A DNA stretch of 64,000 bases from Pterobdella sp. o SKG-2022 (Eukaryota > Annelida > Clitellata > Hirudinida > Piscicolidae), in NCBI GenBank assembly GCA_964035795.1, contig OZ038323.1:11730786-11794785 (forward strand). Direction: 5' to 3'. The translations under genes and the position numbers were made by a program. The notes beneath the pieces were generated by a model that worked only from the letters and a program-made list of their open reading frames with translations, ran no database searches and was not told the origin of the DNA. Of this stretch, positions 19,179 through 43,551 are shown piece after piece; position 1 is the first letter of the stretch, and the number at the start of each line of letters is the position of its first letter.

Positions 19179-19439
19179 ATGGACGTCTTCCTTTTCGTCA
19201 TCGCAGTAATCTTAATCTTCTTCACTTTTGGTATTTCCATTCTCATAGTTAGGTGCGCTTTATTTGTTTTGAACTAGTTATTATAATTTTGTATATAACT
19301 AATAATAAATATTATATTATAACTACCATTAAGCCTCTGAAACCGACAAAACATTGGCAGGAAGAAGAAGACTGAGAAGGTTTTTCTGAGGTTCCTCAGA
19401 GTGGCCAACACCTCCAGCAACAAGAGGACTTATGTCTGA
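19179..19439 (+). CDS. 50-residue single-pass membrane micropeptide
   Basis: Two exons, 19179-19252 and 19361-19439, joined by a 108-bp GT-AG intron (donor AG|GTGCGC, acceptor ttggcag) that splits an Arg codon. The product is 50 aa: residues 2-24 are a continuous hydrophobic segment (MDVFLFVIAVILIFFTFGIS then ILIV), followed at once by RKKKTEK and a polar tail ending in SSNKRTYV. This is the layout of a short type III or tail-in membrane peptide with a positive-inside stop. Coding sequence is clearly more GC-rich than its flanks, and a TATA box and acceptor-like site precede it; an AATAAA occurs near 19702. I recognise no family. Small muscle and ER regulators (sarcolipin/phospholamban-like) share the layout but no specific sequence identity is visible. 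Confidence 0.65.
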
Positions 19440-20035
19440 AGCACATCTCACCAATGTTCATGTTTTTGCAAATATTTATAATAATGATTCTAATTGTTTT
19501 CTTATGAATACTAATGAAGTTGAGTCTTTTTTATTGTTACTCTGGAGTGATGCAGTCTGCATAATTTTGTATTAGAAGCCAAACTCAAACAACTAAAGAG
19601 AAGTAACTGGTGAGGAAAATAGCCGAACATGTGTAGTATTGAAGAAAACAAATTGGCGTGATAAGTTTTCGAAACAATAATAATTAAAAATAGAAGAAAT
19701 CAATAAAAAATGAAATAACAACCATAAGAAATAATTTAATTATAAAAAAATAAATAATAATGAAAACAACAGCAATAATAGACGCTTGTATGTTGAGGAA
19801 TATAATATTGGCAGATGGTGATCATCACAAAATAAAAAATAAACAGGCGATTAAACTCAAGAAATTAAGCACTATGTTGCATACAAAAAGTAAACTTCCA
19901 AATGGGCTTGTATCACTTTCCTAAACAAGATATTCAACTGCTTGTCTAACAACGATGTAAACAATAACGAAGTTGATAATCAAATATAAGGAGTGGCGAT
20001 AGTACGAGCACCACCCACAAGTTCATGATATATTT

Positions 20036-20325
20036 TCATGATACTTTCACACAAACATGAACAATGCAACAATACTTTAACACAAACATGAACAATGCAA
20101 CAATACTTTCACACAAACATGAACAATGCAACAATACTTTCACACAAACATGAACAATGCAACAATACTTTCACACAAACATGAACAATGCAACAATACT
20201 TTCACACAAATATAAACAATGTAACAATACTTTAACACAAACGTGAACAATGCAACAATACTTTCACACAAACATGAACAATGCAATAATACTTTCACAC
20301 AAACATGAACAATGCAACAAAATTG
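20036..20325. repeat. 31-bp tandem repeat, about 9-10 copies
   Basis: Unit caatactttcacacaaacat followed by gaacaatgcaa, with a few point differences between copies. The remainder of 19440-21995 is AT-rich; I see no exon in it apart from the inverted repeat noted separately. Confidence 0.9.
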
Positions 20326-21432
20326 TCACTAAAACATAGATAATGTAACAAGCAAGAAAATGTTGACAGGTTAAAAGTGAAACTAAGTAACACTGAAATA
20401 CTATGTAATAAAGTGGTAAGCCACTATGCAACTAACAACATAGTTATATGAAGTGATTGATAACATAAATAACAATTTACAATACAATACAATCTATGCA
20501 ACATGATGTAGCACAGAACTAACAATATGACTCATATCTTTAATATTGACTGATGTTGTTGTTGATAATAAGTTGACAACATATAAGACTTCAAGCGGGT
20601 ACAACAGATTCTCAACAAATGGGTAAACTAGTAAACTCAACAAAAAAACCTAAATATATATTTGAAACAAATAATTTTATTTTTTATTGTATTCGGCGCT
20701 AGATAAATTTATGCTATGCTGCTATATCTATGCTATGCAGTTTTGATTTGAACTCATTTCAAACTTTTATTGCGATTATTAGTTATATTAAGAGTAAAAC
20801 AAATCAATATCATTAGTAATATTTTATGAATGTATATAATAAATATATTTATTATTTTTATTATTAATAAATTAAATTATTATTGTATAAATGACTGCAT
20901 TAATGATCATTTGATTCTGCAGAAAATTGACTTTGATTAAAGTGACTTCAACCAGACTGATGCTTTTGATTTGAGGAAAACCAATAAAAATGTATATGAA
21001 TATATAAAAGTTTATAAAAAAGTTAAAAATGAATTTAATCAATAAATTATAAAAATATAAAATAAATTATGTATAAATGAAATAGAACTTTGATTAAAAG
21101 AAAAAGATGCAATAGAAATAAATGGCATGAGTTTAAACAAAATGGGAAAAGAATTAGAAAGATGGCTTAAATGCAAAACAAACTCGACCAGGTTTTAGCA
21201 AAACAAAACTTCATAAAACTCATGTGTGATTTCAACAAAACTCGAAAAAACATAATTGTTTGAATAATAAGAATAATAATATAAATAGAAATAATATTAA
21301 AAACATAATATATAAAAAGAAATAAAAATATTATAAAACTCCTACATGCATCTCATGCATCCGTTATATACACCTTCACCACGTGATGAAGCTGACATCA
21401 TCATCATTAATATATTTTTGGTGTGATTAAAA

Positions 21433-21575
21433 TATAATAGAAACAAACACTAAGATTTATTGAGAAACTTAATACACGAAGCTTTTCTAGTGTACACTAG
21501 ATAATGTAAGATACTCTTACGAAAAGCTTCGTGTATTAAGTTTCTCAATAAACCTTAGTGTTTGTTTCTATTATA
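21433..21575. mobile_element. Foldback/MITE-like inverted repeat
   Basis: Two 55-bp arms (21433-21487 and 21521-21575) are reverse complements with one mismatch. They flank a 33-bp spacer that itself begins with the palindrome CTAGTGTACACTAG. The inner end of the right arm carries CTTACGAAAAGCTTCGT (21516-21532), shared exactly with another inverted repeat at 54.2 kb. There is no coding capacity. Interpreted as a non-autonomous transposon of the foldback/MITE kind, about 420 bp downstream of the myosin stop codon. Confidence 0.75.
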
Positions 21576-21995
21576 TGGATTTCCGGCTATTTAACGTCAA
21601 CATATAATTAAAATTATTCTCTTCATATATTATAATATAGAACCTCGGCACACTCTTAATATCAAAGCTTAACAACGACTCCACAAGGTGTTGATGAGCA
21701 CTTGTATATATCATAAATGATTTGTAATGATGATCCTAACAAATCTACCATAGCTAAGATGGGTATAAGTAAGACTAGCTCCAACAAATATTACGAAATA
21801 AATGATATTAATAATAATGAAAATTGCATAAAGATCTGACCGCCATCAAGCACAACAACAACTCAAAAGCGCCTCTTACGCCCCAACAGCAGCCATGCTG
21901 ACATAATGGTATGGATACTAAAAAGCCTTCTACTACGCCCCACAGCACCAAAACCATCCCCCAAACATCATCACCCACAAAACCACCACACCCTT

Positions 21996-35720
<13,725 letters not shown>

Positions 35721-35985
35721 TTTATTTTGAAGTAGTTAGACAAATAACATTTAAAAATTATCTAATTATGTTAAAGTATTGCAACAAGTTTACTTTTCAT
35801 AACAAAACCGACTGAATATTTTCAAATTAAAATGTATTATACTTCATAATTATCTATTTAAATATTTATGTTTATTTTTCATTTTATTTAATTTTATAAA
35901 GTTTTTTTGAATAAAACGGATTTGTGGTTATTCTTTGTTTATTCTAAATTAACTTGTTCTTTCGGTAAATTTGAATTTTTGCACA
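35721..35985. promoter_or_regulatory. Shared divergent promoter, MYO5 / BRD7-9
   Basis: 265 bp separate the two start codons on opposite strands. The stretch is very AT-rich with no clear TATA box placed for either gene. A bidirectional promoter is inferred from spacing only. Confidence 0.5.
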
Positions 35986-38900
35986 ATGGGAAGGAAACGT
36001 AAGTTTATTAAGGAAAATTTATAAAAAATTTGAAATTTTGGTACAGTTATTTAGAAATATCATTCGGCATCATATGAAAAAATACTTCATCGGAATCCGC
36101 TCAATTCTTGTAATTATAATAAATAAATTTTACATTTCAAAGCTCTACATGATAATTTGAAAATGGGAGACGGTGAGGATAGCCAGACAGATGAAGAAAG
36201 AAGGGTGAGAAAAAAGAGAAAGATAGTGGATGAATCAGATGACGATGATAGTTTAACGAGAGACGATGACGATGATGATCAATCAGTCAAAAGCAATAAA
36301 AAAGAGAAGTCGCCCTTCCAAATGTGCCTTGACCATTTGAATAACCTGCTTCAAAGGTTCTAACATATAAATCATTTCTCTTCATATTTCATGTGTATAC
36401 ATCAAGTCTGCTTTTGCTGGTGTAGTATGCATATAACTGCATTCAAAATATTAACAGTTACTCATTCAGTCAGCATATTATTCAAGTCAATCTAAAATAA
36501 CTTTCAGAAAGGACGTAAATGGGTTTTTTTCTTTTCCGGTGACGGACACCATAGCCCCAGGGTACTCCAATGTGATTGAAAAGGGTATGGATTTCAGTAC
36601 TATGAGCAAGAAAATTGAAAACGACCTTTATCACTCTGTCAAGGAATATAAGGTGCTCAGCTTCAAAAAAATTAATATAAATTATATTGAAGCCTTTTGA
36701 AGACATTCAATATGTATATTTGTTAACTATATTCACTTTGCTGACATTCCATCACCACCACCATATGAACCTCCACTTCACTACAGGATGACTATGAGTT
36801 GATGATGAACAATTGTATGTTGTACAACAGAGAAGACACTGTGTACCATAAGGAAGCAAAGAGGTTGCTGGTACTTGGAGGCAAGTATCTGTCCAAGGTG
36901 GGTGGGGGTTAGTTGGATAGTTAGTTGCCTGGTTCATTGTTTTTGTTTTGATTAATTTTTATATAATTGACAAATTCAATAACTCTTCAAACTTTTTTGT
37001 ATTCAAATCTTAGTTCAATTATCATTGTCTCCGAATACTTTCAGGAAAGACTGACCCAAATGAAGAGGAACTTCCAGTGGATGTCAGCACTAACCCCTGA
37101 CCAGATCGACCTGGAAGATGCACCCATTCCTGCTCAATCAAACAACTTCCCATCTGATACCACCAACAAGCTCCAGTCAGATTTTCCTGAAGGGTTAGTG
37201 AGGGTGGGTTCAAATCCAAGTTCATTATTGATGAGTCTTATTAAAAAGGCACATTCAATTGGTTCTATTTATATACATTGAAAGTGATTGGTATATTCCC
37301 ATGACCAGCCACATACAATCTCACACCAGCTCGAACAGCAGGTTTGAAGCCATTGCTGATAATCTTGAGCCTGAAGAAGTTCTTTTGCAGGTGCAGAGTG
37401 CAGCAAAGGTGCCTTGTCTTTCATTATTTTTATTGTTTCTGTTCACAAAGGCTTTTTATTTATCTTTGTTAATAGTTTTTTAAATTATTCATTATAATAT
37501 TTTCTATTATGTTCTCCCACTACCATAATAGTATGATGACATAACACAGGCAGCAGCCGACAAGTTAAAAACAAAATCACCAAAAAGTAATGTGAGTTGG
37601 GTTAGATGCTCCAACGTTTTTTTTGGGTGAATGCATGTATGAAGTGAAGTAGATGGATTAATTGAAAAATGTTTAGCAAGATATCGAGGAAGATGGGTAG
37701 GAAGTTTAACTATTGAAGGATAGAGATAAGTGCCTAGTTAGGTAGAAAAATAGTATCAAACATTATGAACATATGCACCACATGCTGGTGGCAGATGGGA
37801 TACTTATCGAAAGGACCTGATGGCACCACAACCCTCAACTTCCTCAATCCCTCCCAAGGTTCTTATTCCTTTGTTTTGTTTGTTTTACATGTTTTTCAGG
37901 TATCACAGGATTGAATCAAGTATGATTATAATTATCATTATTGTTATAAGCCCTAATTATCAGAAAGAGTAGTGTGACATGAAGATTTAAAATTTATGAA
38001 ATTTTCGTTAGAGGGTAGCAAAGTGGTGGATCTGGGTGGCTTGGTGGGCAGACTGGTCACTGGCAGTGATGAGTTGACCAAGCCTAAGGAGGACTCCAGA
38101 AACAAGATCACTCCTGGTTGGTTTTTGCTTGTGTGTGCATCTTTGAGTGTCTGTTTATATATACTCTTTGTTCTTGAATCTATTTTAAATGTTTGTTCTT
38201 GCTTTAAACTGGCACACAAACAATGATATATGCACTCACCACACAAACAGTGCAGTACCTACAATACGGAGCCTTCAATTCATTTGGACCTGTGTATGAC
38301 TCATCCAAGGCAAACATCACCAAAGCACAGTCTGATCTTCTCCTGTCCACCTACGCTGGTGAAACTGGACTGCAGTATGCCAAGAGGTTTGGGCGGGGGT
38401 TTTTGTATTGATGGTTATTATTTATTTTGATCAGTAAATTATTGGAGTGTCTCTACCCATTCATTAATATTGCTCGAACATCAACATCTATATCGATGGT
38501 TTTATGGCCAATCATCTGTTGTCCACCATCACTCACACCAATGCCACCCACCACAGCCTACAGGAGTTTGTGAAGGGCTCCGGTGATTATGTGGTAACGA
38601 TGGTAGATGACTTGTTGGACCTGCTAACCAATGGACAACATTCCATCACCAATGCTGCTATCCTTCAACAGGTGAGGGGTGGAGGAGAGGGGGGATGTTT
38701 GGCATTAATTGGGTGTTAATCATAAACATGTTTTTTGTCTTGATTAACAATTATGTTATTATTGTCATTAAAAAGCTTGTTATCATTGACATCTGATAAG
38801 GAGAAAGAGTTGATGACTAAGGACAAATGCAGTGAGGATGAAGAGAAAGAGGATGGTGGTGATGATAATGATGAAGTTCTGATGAATGGTGAGTCATCAA

Positions 38901-40251
38901 ATACTCACAATGTTTAAATGAATCTTCATGCTCAAACAAGAGTTTCATCTCAGTAGCACTACTATGGTGAAATGCTTGGTATGTTCTCCCAACTACAACC
39001 TTCCTATCCTTTCAAATGCTTACTCTATTCCTTTTTGACACATTTCGATCTTTTAAATATTATTATTATTATTATTATCCCAGAAAGCACAGAGAGCAGA
39101 GAGTTGGATGAGGCACTGGACAAGACGTCGAGGTTGTTGTTGTCGTTGGAGAAAGTGCAGCAGGAGAGGTTGAGTAGAGTCCCTCCTCAGAACAACAAGA
39201 ACCAGGAGATTGGACTTGGTTTGTTGTGCTTACGTGTTGGGTTTGAAGTCTGGGGGTTCAAATTTGAAACACTGTTGGCTTGTTTGTGGCTTTTTGCAAG
39301 TTGTGTTTGATTTTGACTTTTTGTAATTTATCAATATGATTTTGTGTTGATTTATTTTTCATGCTTATTCTAACGCAACAGCTCACCAGATCACCTCTGA
39401 ACTGACTCAACTCATCAAAAGCGTAAGTTCCCATTGTTCATATAATATCCTTTTTATTTTATTATTTTCATTAATAACATTGATTTCTTCATAGTTTTTA
39501 TCATTGACAAACCTCTGAACATGTGTAGGTGAAGCCTGAGGAGTTGGTGGAAGTGGAGGAGCTGAGGAATGCCATGAATGTGACACCTGACCTTGCCCAA
39601 GTCTCTCTTCCTCTTTCCGTCACTCCCGACTCCCTCCTTAAGCAACACAACGCCCTACAACAAATACAAAAGAATCAACTCGCTCTACAACAGCAACAAA
39701 ACAATGTTGCTACCAATGTCTACCAACAACAACAAAATAGCACTCCACAGCAACAGATTATTGTGCCCATCTCGCAGTTACAGAGCACCAGTATGCAACA
39801 AGTTTTTGCAACTAATGTTATAACGAATCTTCAGCCCCAAATGATCAACACTCAACAACCAATCATTGTGCAACCTCAACAACTTGGACAACATTTAAAG
39901 CAACAAACAATTAACCAACCCATCGACCTCAATCAACTACTACAACAACAAAGATTGATTCAACAACAACAACAACAGGTAAACAACCTACGTGCTAACA
40001 CCGCATTGATACAAGCTCTTCAACAACAACAAATCCAACAATTGCAACAACATCAACAAACACAACAACTCAACCAAATCATCAAGATTCAAAGCAATTC
40101 ACCGCAGCCACAAATACAAATCCAACCACAACTACAACCTCGCTTCCAGCAACAACCACAACAACAAATAATCAAACAAAACATTTTCCTCTCTCAACCA
40201 TTCTTCGTCAACCAAGGCTCACCAATCACCCAACAAACAACTACATCTTAA
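35986..40251 (+). CDS. BRD7/9: BRD7/BRD9-family bromodomain protein
   Basis: Acetyl-lysine reader of SWI/SNF complexes (BRD7 in PBAF, BRD9 in ncBAF). Exons: 35986-35998, 36143-36356, 36508-36652, 36787-36897, 37045-37193, 37309-37408, 37550-37591, 37795-37858, 38012-38116, 38251-38386, 38557-38671, 38801-38888, 39084-39218, 39382-39422, 39529-40251; total 726 aa in phase. A tiny first exon encodes MGRK, like vertebrate BRD7/9 starts. The bromodomain lies at about residues 60-170 (FFSFPVTDTIAPGYS; the conserved acetyl-lysine-binding Asn is in MLYN near 138). The family's central domain follows (GPDGTTTL, EDSRNKITP, LLLSTYAGETGLQYA, QEFVKGSGDY), which is closer to BRD7 in wording; a leucine-rich helix LDEALDKTSRLL follows. 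The last exon adds a long Gln-rich tail (about 39620-40230) that I do not know from vertebrate members. AATAAA at 40529. It may represent the pre-duplication BRD7/9 state. Confidence 0.93.
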
Positions 40252-40528
40252 TCTCTCAACATTCATTCATCTGTAATACACGGTTGTTTCATCATGTAAT
40301 AAGTGCTTCTGAACCATCAACAACTTCATCATTGCCACCAACTTCATTTACTAGGTTTACTAAGTACTCGACCATCTCTTATTTAACTATCATCATCATC
40401 ATCATATCTTTTAATTTATTCAAATTTATCTCATATTAATGTTTTTTTCTATTTGTTCAAATCCCCATTCAAATATATGTTGACTTAATGAATATGCATC
40501 ACCATATGAAAATGTAGATCGAAAACTC

Positions 40529-40534
40529 AATAAA
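40529..40534 (+). terminator. Poly(A) signal of the BRD7/9 gene
   Basis: Canonical AATAAA 278 bp after the stop codon. The 40252-40937 interval is otherwise a convergent 3' region shared with the POC5-like gene. Confidence 0.55.
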
Positions 40535-40937
40535 ATGTCTTCAAATAAGAGAAATCATTCGAGTTCATCGTGCTTATTTGAAATGCTTTATACAAAACTA
40601 CACTACATTTCTCAAGAATTATGATGATGGTGAAGACATAATGGTGATGGTGTTGATGTTAAGACGGATGTTTGTGGACGAAGGTGTTGATGGTGGATGG
40701 AGATGGTCGATGGGAGAGTGTTTTGTAGTCGTGTGTTGTGGATCTGCTTCCGTTGGTCTGTTGTGATATATTGTACCTGGTGCTTAGTGGTGATTAATTG
40801 AGATAACATCACAAGAGTCTAAAAAACAGAGTTTTAAGTTTTTTAGTTGAATGCTTACCAAATATGAAAAAGATTAATTTTGAAAAACTTGTCTTATTTC
40901 TTCAATTTTAGTTTTTCATGTCATTTCACTTCTATAG

Positions 40938-42876
40938 TTACAAGAATATAATAACAGCATTTACCATAATTTTTCTAAAGTTCACCCGTTTTTCTTGTGG
41001 AGAAGGCTTAGCAGCAAAACTGGCGGTCTGTCTAGGAGGTTTGTGTTGTTGTTGAGCAAAACGAGATTGTTTGTTGTGTAGTTGATCATTTATTTTGTGT
41101 TGTTGATAATTAATTTTGTGTTGAAGAGCATAAGGTTGGTTTCCAAGTGTTGATGGCTCTAATGAGTGGCTTGAGTTGTTGGTTGTTGTTAGATGAGACG
41201 ATAATTGGTTGGTCGGTGAGTCTTGTGTGTATTGCAGTCTTCCGTTGTTGTTGGCATCTAAATATTTCAAATCATTTGACTTTTCATGTTTTTCAAAACT
41301 TTAGTAAGTTGCCTCTTTAACTTTTTAAAATTAAAATGTCTGAGTTTGAAATGTTTGCGCAATAACCTTTTATCAGGCACATCATATTAAAACAAAGTTC
41401 ATGAGTGCTCACCGATGTGCCACATATGGTCCTCGACATCGAGTGGATCTTGGGTGTGGAGTGGTTGGGTGGGTTCTGATTGTGGGGGAAGTAGTATTTG
41501 TAATGTTTCTTTGTTGAGAGCCTCAACCCCCCTCACTAAAGCTTCTCTCAGGTGGTGCTGAGTCTTCCTCGATCTCTCCTTCTCCTCCCTCATATCCATC
41601 CTCAATATGGCTAGCTCCTCTTGCAACTGTATTTGAATGTTTCACGGTTCTTAGAAAGTAATTCATAGCAGTTGGAGATAATCATTATTGACTATATATG
41701 CTTTAATTATTGAGTTTTTGAAAGATCACAAACACGAACTTCTGTCACTTCCTGCTCGTACTTCTCAGTCAATTGCATGCACACTTGTTTGGCTCGAGAA
41801 GTGCAAGTTCTTTCCACCATTTTCCTCCACCCCCCTCTTAAACCCACCCATCCTCTTAACACCCTTCTCATGACAGTCCTCTTGTAGTGCTCTGACGCCA
41901 TCTTTAACGCACATTTCTGAAAGAAAATTTTGTTTTCATTACTGTTTTTAATGCTTTTATAACCTTGTTGGCACTTCTAATCCATATATTTTCCCAACAT
42001 TTATTTTTCCGAAAACTTGAAAATTACAATTGCATATTTACATAGATTTTTCACAAAAATGATGACCATTACCAACAACCCATCGGTTATCCTTGGTCTC
42101 CAATCCGAACACCACTTTCTTGTAATAGTTAAGCAAACCTTATAAGTGGAACGAGAGAGCTGCATCTGTAAGGTGGACGCAACCAGGTCGTCAATGAGGG
42201 CCTTTTTGAGGTTAAGGGAGCTTTGCAGGGTTCCTATCTGTTCCTTTAGACTTTTTATCTCTTCATGCAACTCTTCCTGCTTTTCTTTGTGTCTGAAGGT
42301 TTCGTATTTAATTTTTTATAATATTTTCTTTTATGGTGGTCCAACGCCATGTTGAGTTTGTGTTTGTCAACTGATGATGATGATGTTTAGAGGATATCGA
42401 AAAATTTAGTTTTCTGTTTAATAAGTTTGTTAAAATGTCGGATTTGAATAAAAAGAAGTAATTTTTGAATTTATACCTTTGATTGTTCTCGGCAAGAAGT
42501 CTTTTGCAAAACTCAGTTTGTTCTTGCCGAATTTGAACAACTTTATCCTGTGATTGATAATACGTAGATCAAAAAATTAACTTAAATCAATATCTGAAGA
42601 TACATACTCCGATGTTAAAAACTAAAACTAATTGATAAATAATTTCTTCAGGGAGATCATGTGTTAATGTTAGCTTAATTACTTTAAAACTATTTCCAAA
42701 TCATCAATGAGCACCACAAAAACAAAAGAACAACAAAACGTTCAAAGCATTTTTGAATGAGGATATAAGTGACAACAAATAAGATCATTTCCCTTCACCA
42801 TGACATTGTGGTTCATCACATCGACCAGATCCGTCAAAGACCCCCTCAACTCTGTTGCTCCAACATTGCTTTCCAT
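40938..42876 (-). CDS. POC5: POC5-like centriolar protein
   Basis: Centriole-elongation protein that binds centrin in known animals. Exons: 42799-42876, 42477-42547, 42139-42292, 41740-41916, 41413-41626, 40938-41257, giving 337 aa in phase from the ATG at 42876. Key similarity: the stretch HYKRTVMRRVLRGW ... WRKMVERTCTSRAKQVCMQL corresponds to the conserved POC5 block (YYQRTL.KKVW..W ... ACQARAEEVC), and ALVRGVEALNKETL to the following AFMRGVCALNLEA block. Coiled-coil helices precede it; the last exon is Gln/Asn/Ser-rich. It is shorter than human POC5 (575 aa), lacking most of the N-terminal region. A further upstream coding exon (43478-43517, see separate entry) may belong to this gene, in which case at least one connecting exon is missing from my model. 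Confidence 0.8.
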
Positions 42877-43477
42877 TTTTAACGATATCTTTTTATAAAA
42901 TTTATTTTTTATTTATTTAAGCTAATTTTAATAAAGGTAATTGTTGAATGTAAATGTTGTCATGACAACAGCCAGTGCCCTGTGTTTTAAAAAGCGCTAA
43001 ATTGGATGATATTACGAGAAGGTTTACCATCATATATGGACTTGATGAAAAATTTTAGTTTATAATCAATAATAGATACCGTCTTTTTTTGACAATGAAT
43101 AATTCTATTTTGAATGGCTAAACTTTATTTAAAATGTTATTTCAGAATTCAAACCTTATAAAGTAAATAAAATTTGAATCAAATATTTCAAGGATGCTAG
43201 TTTAACTTGCTAAGTAACCAAAAATTAATATAAGATGAGGCATAAAGTCTGGTTGCAAATTGATATATTTAAACATGATGATGAAATTTGAAGTATTGAA
43301 AATCTTTGTTTTCAGGCAATTAATGAAAAATTATTTTATTTGATAAATAAAAAAATATATATTTCGAAAACTTATATTTCAAAATAATGAATAAAAAATT
43401 TTAAACCATTTAGTCGTTTAAATTTTGGTTTGTTGAAAAAGCACAATTCACAATAAAAAATCAAAATCGAATCTTAC

Positions 43478-43517
43478 CTTTGCTTTTTACAATCACAACA
43501 TCATTACCATCGTCCAT
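43478..43517 (-). CDS. Candidate first exon, probably of POC5-like gene
   Basis: ATG followed by 13 codons (MDDGNDVVIVKSK) and a strong donor (AAAG|GTAAGA). It faces the CLINT1 start codon 34 bp away on the other strand. Its end phase (1) does not join directly to the exon at 42799-42876, so either an unseen exon lies between 42877 and 43477 or the first POC5 exon starts further upstream than I placed it. Apart from this, 42877-43477 is AT-rich and uninformative. Confidence 0.45.
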
Positions 43518-43551
43518 ATTTTTAATTTTTATTTTCTTTTAAAACTAACAA

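Noticed and set aside
38504..38556. Frame upstream of the BRD7/9 exon starting at 38557 (MANHLLSTIT...)
   Set aside because: No acceptor gives the right phase upstream, while accbacag-type acceptor (ccacag) at 38556 joins in phase to the conserved LQEFVKGSGDY block; the upstream frame is intronic.
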